A DNA stretch of 19,438 nt, taken from NCBI GenBank assembly GCA_011522945.1, contig WTHY01000010.1, positions 16,407 to 35,844 on the forward strand, written 5' to 3'. This document shows, piece by piece, positions 1-7,008 of the stretch. The notes below the pieces were generated by a model. That model worked only from the letters and a program-made list of their open reading frames with translations, ran no database searches and had not been told where the DNA came from. The position numbers were made by a program, and so were the translations under genes. The DNA is from Alphaproteobacteria bacterium (lineage in GTDB: Bacteria; Pseudomonadota; Alphaproteobacteria; Puniceispirillales; Puniceispirillaceae). The first letter of the stretch is position 1; every line of letters begins with the position of its first letter.

Positions 1-22
1 TTTTTCTGGGTTTTTTCTGGGT
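1..22 (+). repeat. Two copies of an 11-bp tandem repeat
   Basis: The 11-base unit TTTTTCTGGGT occurs twice back to back at the left edge and a decayed third unit follows. It lies inside the partial membrane-protein gene, where it encodes part of an FLGFFWVF-like hydrophobic stretch. The true number of copies cannot be known because the window starts inside the repeat. Confidence 0.55.
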
Positions 23-200
23 TTTTCCAAGCCCCGTCACTGATATTTTTGCCGGCATTTTACCGCTGTCATTGCCGACGCCTTTGCTGCTGTCCATTTT
101 AGGCGGTATTCAGACCATTTTCTCTGTCGTTTTTGTCATTTTGCGCGCTATATCGTCAAAGGGCAGACCATCTGAACAGGCCCTTTCAGATGAGGATTGA
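3..200 (+). CDS. C-terminal end of an unidentified membrane protein (partial, runs off the left edge)
   Basis: An open frame enters from the left edge and stops at a TGA at 198-200. The roughly 65 visible residues are very hydrophobic. They hold a first Phe/Trp-rich stretch, then a probable transmembrane helix (LLLSILGGIQTIFSVVFVIL) followed by a basic and then acidic cytoplasmic-looking tail ending in SDED. The gene continues upstream, so neither start nor length is known. The stop lies 21 bases before the DUF2244 start, so the two could be co-transcribed. I do not recognise the family. A membrane transporter or a respiratory-chain accessory subunit would fit, but nothing in the visible residues decides it. 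Confidence 0.55.
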   Translation, partial: FLGFFWVFPSPVTDIFAGILPLSLPTPLLLSILGGIQTIFSVVFVILRAISSKGRPSEQALSDED

Positions 201-221
201 TTGTAGCGGAGCAACTTTGGA

Positions 222-728
222 ATGCAAACACCTTACTGGTTTCAACAGCCACGAGCCAATGGTGGGGAGCGTATCACCATAACGTTATGGCCATATCGTT
301 CCCTAGGTCCACGCGGTTTTCGACTATTAATGTTGTCTATCTTGTGCCTGTCTTTTGCTATCAGCCTTTTGTTTTTTATCCTTGGCGCTTGGCCTGTTAT
401 TGGATTTATGGGCGTTGAGATAGGGTTTGTCTGGTATATTTTCCGGCGAAATTACCGCGAGGGTGAAGTCTCAGAACGGCTTGATATTCGTGAGGATGGC
501 ACAAGTCTTACACGCATAGATGCGCGGGGACGTGAAAAGACCGAACGCTTTGATAGCCCTTGGTTGCGGGCTGACATTTCAACAGCTGACGGTCGACAGG
601 ATAAATTAGTATTGAGATTGCACGGTAAACATATTGAAATTGGCAGCTTTCTGCCACCAATCGAAAAGCCTCAACTTGCCGAAGCACTGAATGCTGCCTT
701 TCGCAGACAACAAGGGCAAGCCCGCTAA
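222..728 (+). CDS. DUF2244 family membrane protein
   Basis: This 168-residue protein begins at an ATG preceded by CGGAG about 10 bases upstream, which favours this start over the overlapping out-of-frame one at 197. An N-terminal motif (PYWFQQP, then ITLWPYRSLGPRGF) leads into two transmembrane helices at roughly residues 30-50 and 54-70. A basic RRNYREGE segment and a soluble C-terminal domain of about 95 residues follow, ending in FLPPIEKPQLAEALNAAFRR. This layout matches DUF2244, a family widespread in alphaproteobacteria with no established biochemical function. By family context it is often near respiratory or dapB/nth genes. It converges on dapB with only 15 bases between the stops. Confidence 0.85.
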   Translation: MQTPYWFQQPRANGGERITITLWPYRSLGPRGFRLLMLSILCLSFAISLLFFILGAWPVIGFMGVEIGFVWYIFRRNYREGEVSERLDIREDGTSLTRIDARGREKTERFDSPWLRADISTADGRQDKLVLRLHGKHIEIGSFLPPIEKPQLAEALNAAFRRQQGQAR

Positions 729-743
729 AAAAGCAGAGCTGTA

Positions 744-1544
744 TCAGCCATCCAAAACATCTTGCATTGTGTAAAGACCAGGCTTTTGCGCAGCTGCAAA
801 CCGAGCCGCACGCAAAGCGCCTTTTGCAAATATCACACGACTTGTCGCACGATGCGTTATCTCAACACGTTCCTGCTGGCCGTAAAAAATAACAGAATGT
901 TCGCCAGCCACATCACCGCCACGCATGACAGCAAATCCAATGTCACCTGCTTTACGTGCCCCTGTTATACCATCACGTGTGCTATCACGTACATCATCTA
1001 GCGATACACCTCGTCCAGCAGCTGCGGCATGGCCTAATGCAAGCGCTGTACCAGATGGCGCATCCACCTTTTTATTATGATGGGTTTCCACAATTTCAAT
1101 ATCCCAATCGGCCCCAAGCTGACGGGCAACCTCTTCTACAACCTTGCCAAGCAATGTCACACCAACAGAGGTATTTGCACAATAAACAACAGCTATATCT
1201 TTAGCTGCCTCAGCCAAAGCCGCTTCATCTGATGCAGATAAGCCTGTTGTGCCGATGACAATAGCTGTGCCTGCAGCTCTCGCAGCTGCGATATGCGCTA
1301 AGGTGGCTTCTGGTTGGGTAAAATCAATCATGACATCAGCTGCTTGCACAGCTATCTTGATATCTTCTGTGATAAGAACATCATGATCATGCGAAATCGG
1401 CGAACCTATTTTTGGGTTCTCAGCTCTATCTGTTGCTGCAACGAGCGTTAAATCATCAGCCTGTGGCAGTAAAGACGCAATCATCTGACCCATGCGACCT
1501 GTAGCGCCTGTTAAACCAATTTTTAAATTTTTGTGCTCTGACAT
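744..1544 (-). CDS. dapB: 4-hydroxy-tetrahydrodipicolinate reductase
   Basis: DapB performs the NAD(P)H-dependent reduction in the diaminopimelate/lysine pathway, feeding both lysine and peptidoglycan synthesis in the cytoplasm. The 266 residues match the family's usual length. The N-terminal Rossmann motif GLTGATGRMGQ is at residues 10-20 and the GTTG loop at 98-101. The catalytic His pair of ETHHNKK is at 155-156, with Lys159, and the substrate-binding DAPSGTA is at 161-167. The C-terminus ends in the expected GLYTMQDVL. It follows dnaJ on the same strand after 66 bases, so it is probably read through from the heat-shock transcript. A short hairpin (GGCTA-AAGC-TAGCC) overlaps the dnaJ stop but lacks a T-run, so it does not look like a terminator. 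Confidence 0.97.
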   Translation of the reverse strand: MSEHKNLKIGLTGATGRMGQMIASLLPQADDLTLVAATDRAENPKIGSPISHDHDVLITEDIKIAVQAADVMIDFTQPEATLAHIAAARAAGTAIVIGTTGLSASDEAALAEAAKDIAVVYCANTSVGVTLLGKVVEEVARQLGADWDIEIVETHHNKKVDAPSGTALALGHAAAAGRGVSLDDVRDSTRDGITGARKAGDIGFAVMRGGDVAGEHSVIFYGQQERVEITHRATSRVIFAKGALRAARFAAAQKPGLYTMQDVLDG

Positions 1545-1610
1545 GAGCTCTCATCCATTTCTTCTATTGATGCGTCCAGTCTAAACACGAAATGCTTGCT
1601 GGGGCTAGCT

Positions 1611-2732
1611 TTAGCCGCCGAACATGCGTTTCACACGCTCTCCAAAACTAGCTGTTTGAGGACTAGCATCACCAGCCTCTGCAAATTTCTGCAAGAGTTT
1701 TTCTTGCTCACTTGTCAGATTTGTAGGTGTTTCAACCTGAATTTCGACAATTTGATCGCCTTGGCCACTGCCACGCAAGGCTGGCATACCCTTGCCACGC
1801 ATGCGGAACCGGCGGCCATTTTGTGTGCCTTTTTCAATTTTGAGCTTTGCCATCGTGCCGCCCAGTGTAGGCACTTCAATAGAGCCGCCTAATGCAGCCA
1901 CTGTCATTGGTACAGGCACTGATGCATAAATAGTCGTAGCATCTCTCTCAAAAATGGGATGATCCTGAATGGAGATAAAAATATAGAGATCACCTGCCGG
2001 CGCGCCGCGCAAACCAGCCTCTCCTTTGCCTGACAGACGTATACGTGTGCCTGTATCAACCCCGGCCGGAATACTAACAGATAAGTCTTCGCTCTTTTGT
2101 GTGCGGCCCTGACCATGGCATGAGCGGCACGGATCTGAAATGGTTTCGCCAGCACCCTGACAGGATGGACATGCGCGCTCTACCGTAAAGAATCCCTGCT
2201 GAGCACGCACTTTACCAATACCACCGCAAGTTGAGCAGCTTACAGGACGGCTCCCAGAGGCAGCGCCTGTCCCCTTGCAGCTATCACATGACCCAGCAAC
2301 AGTTACATTTATGTCTTTTTGTGCACCTTGATAAGCCTCTTCTAAAGAAATGGTCATATCATAGCGCATGTCAGACCCGTGACGCGTTTGATCGCCGCCA
2401 CCACGGCCCGAAAACTCGCTGAACATCTGATCGAAAATATCGGAAAACCCGCCGCCAAAACCGCCAAAGCCAGCACCGCCGCCGCCAAATCCACCGCCTG
2501 CACCCTGTTCAAAAGCTGCATGACCCATTCGGTCATAGGCAGCTCGCTTTTGATCATCTTTTAAGACTTCATAAGCTTCTGAAGCTTCCCGAAATCGCTC
2601 GGCAGCTGCCTCATCATCAGGATTCCGGTCAGGATGATTTGCCATAGCCAATTTGCGATAGGCTGACTTGATGGCTTTTTCATCAGCATCTTTTGAGACA
2701 CCCAAAACATCATAAAAGTCTCGCTTTGCCAT
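1611..2732 (-). CDS. dnaJ: Chaperone protein DnaJ (Hsp40)
   Basis: DnaJ delivers unfolded clients to DnaK and stimulates its ATPase. All domains of a type I Hsp40 are present in the 373 residues. The J domain spans about 4-69 with the HPD tripeptide at 33-35. A Gly/Phe-rich linker follows at about 77-115. The zinc-binding region has four CxxCxGxG repeats starting at Cys149, Cys166, Cys188 and Cys202. The C-terminal substrate-binding beta domains and the dimerisation tail complete the protein. It lies 162 bases downstream of dnaK in the same direction, and the gap contains hairpins that could lower its expression relative to dnaK. dapB follows in the same direction. Confidence 0.98.
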   Translation of the reverse strand: MAKRDFYDVLGVSKDADEKAIKSAYRKLAMANHPDRNPDDEAAAERFREASEAYEVLKDDQKRAAYDRMGHAAFEQGAGGGFGGGGAGFGGFGGGFSDIFDQMFSEFSGRGGGDQTRHGSDMRYDMTISLEEAYQGAQKDINVTVAGSCDSCKGTGAASGSRPVSCSTCGGIGKVRAQQGFFTVERACPSCQGAGETISDPCRSCHGQGRTQKSEDLSVSIPAGVDTGTRIRLSGKGEAGLRGAPAGDLYIFISIQDHPIFERDATTIYASVPVPMTVAALGGSIEVPTLGGTMAKLKIEKGTQNGRRFRMRGKGMPALRGSGQGDQIVEIQVETPTNLTSEQEKLLQKFAEAGDASPQTASFGERVKRMFGG

Positions 2733-2806
2733 CTATCCCAACCTGTACCTATTTTACCATTCTGCTGGCTGTTTCTATGCCGATTCCAGTTATTTGAAGC
2801 CAGAAA

Positions 2807-2828
2807 GCCAGACTGTTACCAGCCTGGC
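2807..2828 (-). terminator. Strong GUAA-tetraloop hairpin between dnaK and dnaJ (attenuator candidate)
   Basis: Read on the minus strand, GCCAGGCTG-GTAA-CAGTCTGGC folds into a 9-bp stem (one G-U pair) closed by a GNRA-type tetraloop, and TTTCT follows directly. The stem is strong, but the T-run is only three bases. A leaky terminator or an RNA-stability/processing element is therefore more likely than a full stop. dnaJ would still need to be transcribed through it. Confidence 0.55.
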
Positions 2829-2853
2829 ATATCTAACGACAAACAAGTTTTGT

Positions 2854-2880
2854 AGTCGGCACCATATCATGATGCCGACT
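2854..2880 (-). other. 8-bp hairpin just after dnaK
   Basis: Perfect 8-bp inverted repeat: AGTCGGCA and TGCCGACT with an 11-base loop, beginning 14 bases after the dnaK stop. It is not followed by a T-run on the minus strand, so it is unlikely to be a classical terminator on its own. It may protect the 3' end of a dnaK message after cleavage in the dnaK-dnaJ gap. Confidence 0.5.
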
Positions 2881-2894
2881 AACCCATGCTGCTT

Positions 2895-4820
2895 TTACCC
2901 AGCGTTTTTCTTCTCATCATCCTCGGCGCTAACTTCTTCAAAATCAGCGTCAACAACATCATCATTGCCAGTAGCGCCAGACGCACCAGCCTCACCAGCT
3001 TCGCCGCCAGCAGCCTGTTCAGCCTGATAGGCAGCCTCGCCCATCTTCATCATCGCTGCTGACAAGGCTTCTGTCTTAGCAGCAATATCGGCATCATCAT
3101 CTCCCTCAAGAGCTGTCTTAAGATCAGCAACAGAGGATTCCACAGCAGCCTTTGCTTCAGGATCAGCCTTATCACCCAGATCTGAGATGGATTTCTCAGC
3201 AGCATGTACTAGCGCATCTGCCTGATTGCGTGCTTCTACCTTTTCGCGACGTTCCTTATCTTCTTCAGCATGAGCTTCAGCATCTTTGATCATCTGCTCA
3301 ATATCTGTATCCTCAAGACCGCCCGAGGCTTTGATAGAAATAGCCTGTTCTTTGCCAGTCGCTTTATCTTTCGCGCTCACTTTCACAATGCCATTAGCAT
3401 CAATATCGAATGTGACTTCAATTTGTGGCACACCACGTGGTGCGGCTGGGATGCCTTCAAGATTAAACTGACCAAGCTGCTTATTATCACGCGCCATTTC
3501 ACGCTCACCCTGATAAACAGAGATTGTGACAGCAGATTGATTGTCATCAGCTGTTGAAAAGACCTGTGATTTCTTCGTTGGAATTGTTGTATTGCGATCA
3601 ATCAAACGTGTGAATACACCGCCTAAAGTCTCAATACCAAGAGACAGAGGTGTAACATCCAATAATAGGACATCTTTCACATCACCTGTCAGAACACCGG
3701 CCTGAATCGCTGCGCCAGACGCAACAACTTCATCAGGGTTCACGCCGCGATGCGGTTCCTTACCGAAGAAGGCTTCCACTGTTTCCACAATCTTTGGCAT
3801 GCGCGTCATACCGCCAACCAAGATCACCTCATCAACCTCAGATGCAGATAGACCAGCATCTTTCAGCGCCTTTTTACAAGGCTCAAGGCTACGCTGCACA
3901 AGGCTATCTACTAGAGATTCTAACTTAGCACGTGTCATCTTTACATTTAGATGCTTTGGACCAGAGGCATCTGCTGTGATGAATGGCAGATTTACATCTG
4001 TCTGTGTTGCGCTTGAAAGTTCAATCTTCGCCTTTTCAGCTGCCTCTTTCAAACGTTGCAACGCCATACGATCGCCACGCAAATCGATGCCATTTTCAGA
4101 TTTGAATTCATCAGCTAGGAAGTCAATGATAGCCTGATCGAAATCTTCACCACCAAGGAATGTGTCACCATTTGTGGATTTTACCTCAAAAACACCATCG
4201 CCAATTTCCAGAATAGAGACATCAAAAGTACCACCACCAAGATCGAAAACAGCGATAACACCAGACTCTTTGCGCTCTAATCCATAAGCTAGAGCAGCAG
4301 CTGTTGGCTCATTGATGATCCGCAGCACTTCCAGCCCAGCAATTTTGCCAGCATCTTTTGTTGCCTGTCGCTGTGCATCGTTAAAATAGGCTGGAACTGT
4401 GATAACAGCTTTGTCGACAGTTTCGCCTAGGAATGCTTCTGCATCTTCTTTTAGCTTACGTAATGTGAAGCTGGACATTTCCGATGGCGAATATTGCTTA
4501 TCATCAACACTAATCCAGGCATCACCATTGTCAGCTTTGGACACTTCATAGGGCACCAGATCTGAGAATTTCTTTGTAGCACTATCATCTGCACGGCGGC
4601 CGATCAGACGCTTGACAGCAAAGATCGTCTTATCCGGGTTTGTAACAGCCTGACGCTTTGCCGGCTGTCCAACAAGACGCTCACCATCATCAGCAAAAGC
4701 TATCATTGATGGGGTTGTGCGTGCACCCTCTGCATTTTCGATGACTTTCGCTTCTTTGCCATCCATTACAGCAACACATGAATTTGTTGTGCCTAAATCA
4801 ATTCCAATAACACGGCCCAT
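2895..4820 (-). CDS. dnaK: Chaperone protein DnaK (Hsp70)
   Basis: DnaK is the ATP-driven Hsp70 chaperone, working with DnaJ and the exchange factor GrpE. The 641 residues carry the nucleotide-binding start GIDLGTTNSCVAVMDG (from residue 6), the second phosphate loop DLGGGTFDVSIL near 193, and the adenosine-motif region VGGMTRMP. The interdomain linker DVLLLDVTPLSLGIETLGG, substrate-binding domain and helical lid follow. The C-terminus ends with the conserved acidic DADFEEV tail. The start is supported by AAGGA about ten bases upstream. A long leader and an RpoH-like promoter precede it. dnaJ and dapB lie downstream on the same strand; grpE lies upstream after 206 bases. Confidence 0.99.
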   Translation of the reverse strand: MGRVIGIDLGTTNSCVAVMDGKEAKVIENAEGARTTPSMIAFADDGERLVGQPAKRQAVTNPDKTIFAVKRLIGRRADDSATKKFSDLVPYEVSKADNGDAWISVDDKQYSPSEMSSFTLRKLKEDAEAFLGETVDKAVITVPAYFNDAQRQATKDAGKIAGLEVLRIINEPTAAALAYGLERKESGVIAVFDLGGGTFDVSILEIGDGVFEVKSTNGDTFLGGEDFDQAIIDFLADEFKSENGIDLRGDRMALQRLKEAAEKAKIELSSATQTDVNLPFITADASGPKHLNVKMTRAKLESLVDSLVQRSLEPCKKALKDAGLSASEVDEVILVGGMTRMPKIVETVEAFFGKEPHRGVNPDEVVASGAAIQAGVLTGDVKDVLLLDVTPLSLGIETLGGVFTRLIDRNTTIPTKKSQVFSTADDNQSAVTISVYQGEREMARDNKQLGQFNLEGIPAAPRGVPQIEVTFDIDANGIVKVSAKDKATGKEQAISIKASGGLEDTDIEQMIKDAEAHAEEDKERREKVEARNQADALVHAAEKSISDLGDKADPEAKAAVESSVADLKTALEGDDDADIAAKTEALSAAMMKMGEAAYQAEQAAGGEAGEAGASGATGNDDVVDADFEEVSAEDDEKKNAG

Positions 4821-4872
4821 GGCTGTCTTCCTTCTCTTGCCTTGGTTTAGTCTATTATGCCTGCCTAAATGA

Positions 4873-4891
4873 CCTGATAAGGCCTATCTGG
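4873..4891 (-). other. Imperfect palindrome in the dnaK leader
   Basis: A 19-bp dyad of the form CC-n-GATA-n-G...C-n-TATC-n-GG lies about 55 bases upstream of the dnaK start. In RNA it could fold into a small stem (GATAG with TTATC, a GCC loop, then CC/GG across an A-A mismatch). It could be a leader hairpin or an operator. It does not resemble CIRCE. Confidence 0.3.
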
Positions 4892-4963
4892 TATCTGAAC
4901 ATCGCCATTTTTGTGATGTCAGTCTTACAAACATAAATCCTTATAAAAAATTGTTATGTACCG

Positions 4964-4994
4964 CACATATAAGAAGCCTTTATCTCAATACAAG
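4964..4994 (-). promoter_or_regulatory. Candidate RpoH-type heat-shock promoter of dnaK
   Basis: On the minus strand CTTG (4994-4991) is followed after 17 bases by CTTATATGTG (4973-4964). This fits the alphaproteobacterial RpoH pattern I recall, CTTG...N17-18...CYTATNTNNG. It would give a leader of roughly 135-140 bases before dnaK. The region is AT-rich and the match is short, so a vegetative promoter at the same place (TTATAT as -10) is an alternative reading. Confidence 0.45.
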
Positions 4995-5026
4995 ATGTTG
5001 GCGTCTTATATGCCTTTTCTCTTATA

Positions 5027-5713
5027 CTACTCGCTTGTATCTGCTGCTTTTGAAACGCCAACCATAGCAGGCCGCAATAACCTGTCATGCAACTGATAGC
5101 CTGGTTGAGCGACTTGCACGACCTGACCTGGCTCTACCTCATTTGTGGGCACCTCAAACATTGCCTGATGCAAGTTATAATCAAATTTCTCACCCTCAGG
5201 ATTAATCTGAGTGATGTGATGACGCTCTAGGGTAGCGCGGATTTCACTATGAATCATCTCAACACCGATTAAGAGGTTTTTGAGCCCATCATCAAGATCA
5301 TCTCTGTCTTGAGGGGCCATAGACACAGCCTGTGAGAGATTATCTATAGATGTCAGCAAATCACGTGCAAAAGACAGATGGCCGTATTTTCGTGCATTCT
5401 GCAGCTCACGCTCTGTCCGGCGGCGCATATTTTCAACATCAGCGAGGGCCCGCAAGGTTTGATCCTTTAGCGCATCACGTTCTGCAAGTGCCGCTTCGAG
5501 GGGATCAAGCTCTACATCACCGTCTGCTGCGCCTGTATCAATATCTGTATCAATATCTGTATCGGCACCGGCTGCATCATCTGCCTCAGAACTAGCTTCC
5601 GCCGAATTATCAGCATCCGGAGCTGTCGTAGTTTTTGCCTCTGGCTGCATCTGCTCTTCAGATGCCGCATCGTTAGACATATCGCCTGTATTTTCGTTTT
5701 CGCCACTCATCAT
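5027..5713 (-). CDS. grpE: Nucleotide exchange factor GrpE
   Basis: GrpE releases ADP from DnaK and completes the chaperone cycle. The 228-residue protein starts with an acidic, low-complexity segment (about 1-75) rich in Asp, Glu, Ala and Thr that includes DIDTDIDT repeats. A long charged helix follows (ALADVENMRRRTERELQNARKYG, about residues 90-112) and forms the dimer coiled coil. The beta domain ends with the family signature RLLRPAMVGVSK. Two adjacent ATG codons compete for the start; AAAGG lies seven bases before the first. The acidic N-terminal tail is longer than in E. coli GrpE, which is common in alphaproteobacteria. It sits 98 bases after hrcA on the same strand. Confidence 0.97.
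   Translation of the reverse strand: MMSGENENTGDMSNDAASEEQMQPEAKTTTAPDADNSAEASSEADDAAGADTDIDTDIDTGAADGDVELDPLEAALAERDALKDQTLRALADVENMRRRTERELQNARKYGHLSFARDLLTSIDNLSQAVSMAPQDRDDLDDGLKNLLIGVEMIHSEIRATLERHHITQINPEGEKFDYNLHQAMFEVPTNEVEPGQVVQVAQPGYQLHDRLLRPAMVGVSKAADTSE
5534..5569 (-). repeat. 12-bp tandem repeat inside grpE
   Basis: On the plus strand TGTATCAATATC occurs twice in a row and a third, diverged unit follows (TGTATCGGCACC). The unit is four codons, so copy-number change keeps frame. It encodes the acidic Asp-Ile-Asp-Thr repeat in the disordered N-terminal tail of GrpE. Confidence 0.7.
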
Positions 5714-5741
5714 AGTATGACCTTTATTCCAATAATGAGGG

Positions 5742-5774
5742 TCATGTGGGCGCTCAAAGCCTCTATGCCAAGGG
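5742..5774 (-). promoter_or_regulatory. Candidate RpoH-type heat-shock promoter of grpE
   Basis: On the minus strand CCCTTGGC (5774-5767) is followed after 17 bases by CCACATGA (5749-5742). The pattern resembles the sigma-32 consensus CCCTTGAA-N13-17-CCCCATNT. Transcription would begin about 20 bases upstream of the grpE start. The -10 match is partial, so this is a proposal based on pattern only. grpE may also be read through from hrcA. Confidence 0.4.
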
Positions 5775-5811
5775 GCAAGTGCAATTTTTATGTAAATTAT
5801 TTAGGTTTTGC

Positions 5812-6867
5812 CTAATCCAGCAGGCGCTGAACCGCTTGGCTGGTATAATCTACCATAGGAATAATTTTAGCATAATTCATATGGCGCGGCCCAATAACAC
5901 CAACAGCACCTACAATCTTATTTTGACTATCAGAATAGGGGGCTATCACCATTGAGTGGCCTGTGCGTTGGAATAGGGGATGTTCTGAGCCGATGAAAAT
6001 TTGCAACCCATCAGCCCCTGAGATTGATCCTAATAGAGTCTGCATATGCCGGCGCAACTCAATAACATCAAACAAAGCACGAACATCATCTAAATCTGCC
6101 CCAAGATCGATATCGCTTAATAAATGACTTTGACCATGAATGATAAGAGAGGCTTCAGCAGCGCCCTCACCATCTGACCAGGCTGCCAGACCACTTTTGA
6201 CAAGCGCTGCTGCTCGCTCACCCAGCTCAGCACGCAGCCTATCAATATCCTGAGATACATGCTGGGTGATTTGCCCAATCGTCTGGTCGCGATAGAGATG
6301 GCTGAGATAATTGCCTGCTGAGACAAGCGTATGTGATGTCAGACCTGCCGGCACATCAATTAAGCGGTTTTCGACCTGTCCATTTGAGAAGACCAGAATC
6401 ACCAGCAATTTTCTATCTTGAACAGGGACAAATTCGATATGTTGTACAGCAAAATCTTCAGGCTGAGAGACAACAAGTGACGCACATTTCGATAAACCAG
6501 ATAAAGCCTGGCTTGCCTTATCCATAGCTTGATTAACGCTAAGGCCATTTGCCTTTGCCGCCCCATCAATTGAGGCTTGCTCAGCAGAGCTAAGTTGCCC
6601 CCCTATGCCCATCAGCCCATCTACAAAAAGACGCAAGCCAGCATGTGTCGGCAGCCTGCCAGAGGAAATATGCGGTGCAAATAACAGCCCAGCTTGCTCA
6701 AGCTCAACCATAATAGCGCGCACCGTCGCAGATGACATATCTAGGCCAACAGATTCAACAAGTGTCTTTGACCCGACAGGCTGTCCTGTATCAAGGTAAT
6801 TTTGCACGATCTGTTGAAAAATCGTTTGCGAGCGTGGCGCTAAATCTGTCCAAATATCTGTATTCAT
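5812..6867 (-). CDS. hrcA: Heat-inducible transcription repressor HrcA
   Basis: HrcA is a winged-helix repressor that binds CIRCE operators, in alphaproteobacteria mostly upstream of groESL. The chosen ATG start gives 351 residues. A longer frame begins at a TTG 12 codons upstream (6903), but those residues (MHCSICLPNYRI) do not look like HrcA. The family start lies around LAPRSQTIFQQIVQNYLDTGQPVGSKTL. The N-terminal helix-turn-helix region (SSATVRAIMVELEQAGLL, HISSGRLPTHAGLRLFVD) is well conserved. The C-terminal dimerisation/GAF-like part ends with AVGVIGPRHMNYAKIIPMVDYTSQAV, the expected signature. AGGA lies only two bases before the ATG, so the ribosome site is poor. grpE follows on the same strand and rph is divergent. 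Confidence 0.96.
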   Translation of the reverse strand: MNTDIWTDLAPRSQTIFQQIVQNYLDTGQPVGSKTLVESVGLDMSSATVRAIMVELEQAGLLFAPHISSGRLPTHAGLRLFVDGLMGIGGQLSSAEQASIDGAAKANGLSVNQAMDKASQALSGLSKCASLVVSQPEDFAVQHIEFVPVQDRKLLVILVFSNGQVENRLIDVPAGLTSHTLVSAGNYLSHLYRDQTIGQITQHVSQDIDRLRAELGERAAALVKSGLAAWSDGEGAAEASLIIHGQSHLLSDIDLGADLDDVRALFDVIELRRHMQTLLGSISGADGLQIFIGSEHPLFQRTGHSMVIAPYSDSQNKIVGAVGVIGPRHMNYAKIIPMVDYTSQAVQRLLD

Positions 6868-6951
6868 AATCCTATAATTGGGCAGACATATGCTGCAATG
6901 CAATGCCTATAATTTGTCTAATGACTTTACCTTGCATAATTACAAATCTAT

Positions 6952-6986
6952 TTTGGCACTATATGCTGCCGCATAGTTACGCCAAA
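6952..6986. promoter_or_regulatory. Imperfect dyad in the hrcA/rph divergent gap
   Basis: TTTGGC at 6952-6957 and GCCAAA at 6981-6986 form the outer arms; ACTAT (6958-6962) and ATAGT (6973-6977) form the inner arms. The left half TTGGCACTA matches the CIRCE half-site TTAGCACTC at seven of nine bases, but the right half carries a three-base insertion. It could be a diverged HrcA operator or an unrelated operator/hairpin near the rph transcription start. Confidence 0.3.
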
Positions 6987-7008
6987 TACAAAAAGGGTTT
7001 GTACATTT

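Noticed and set aside
1603..1616. GGCTA-AAGC-TAGCC hairpin at the dnaJ stop as a terminator
   Set aside because: Only five base pairs and no T-run on the minus strand; dapB follows 66 bases later.
4821..5026. CIRCE operator in front of dnaK
   Set aside because: No TTAGCACTC-N9-GAGTGCTAA or near match is present in this gap or in the hrcA-grpE gap.
6868..6903. Extended hrcA start at TTG giving 12 more residues
   Set aside because: The extra residues do not resemble HrcA N-termini; the ATG at 6867 fits the family better, despite its closely spaced AGGA.
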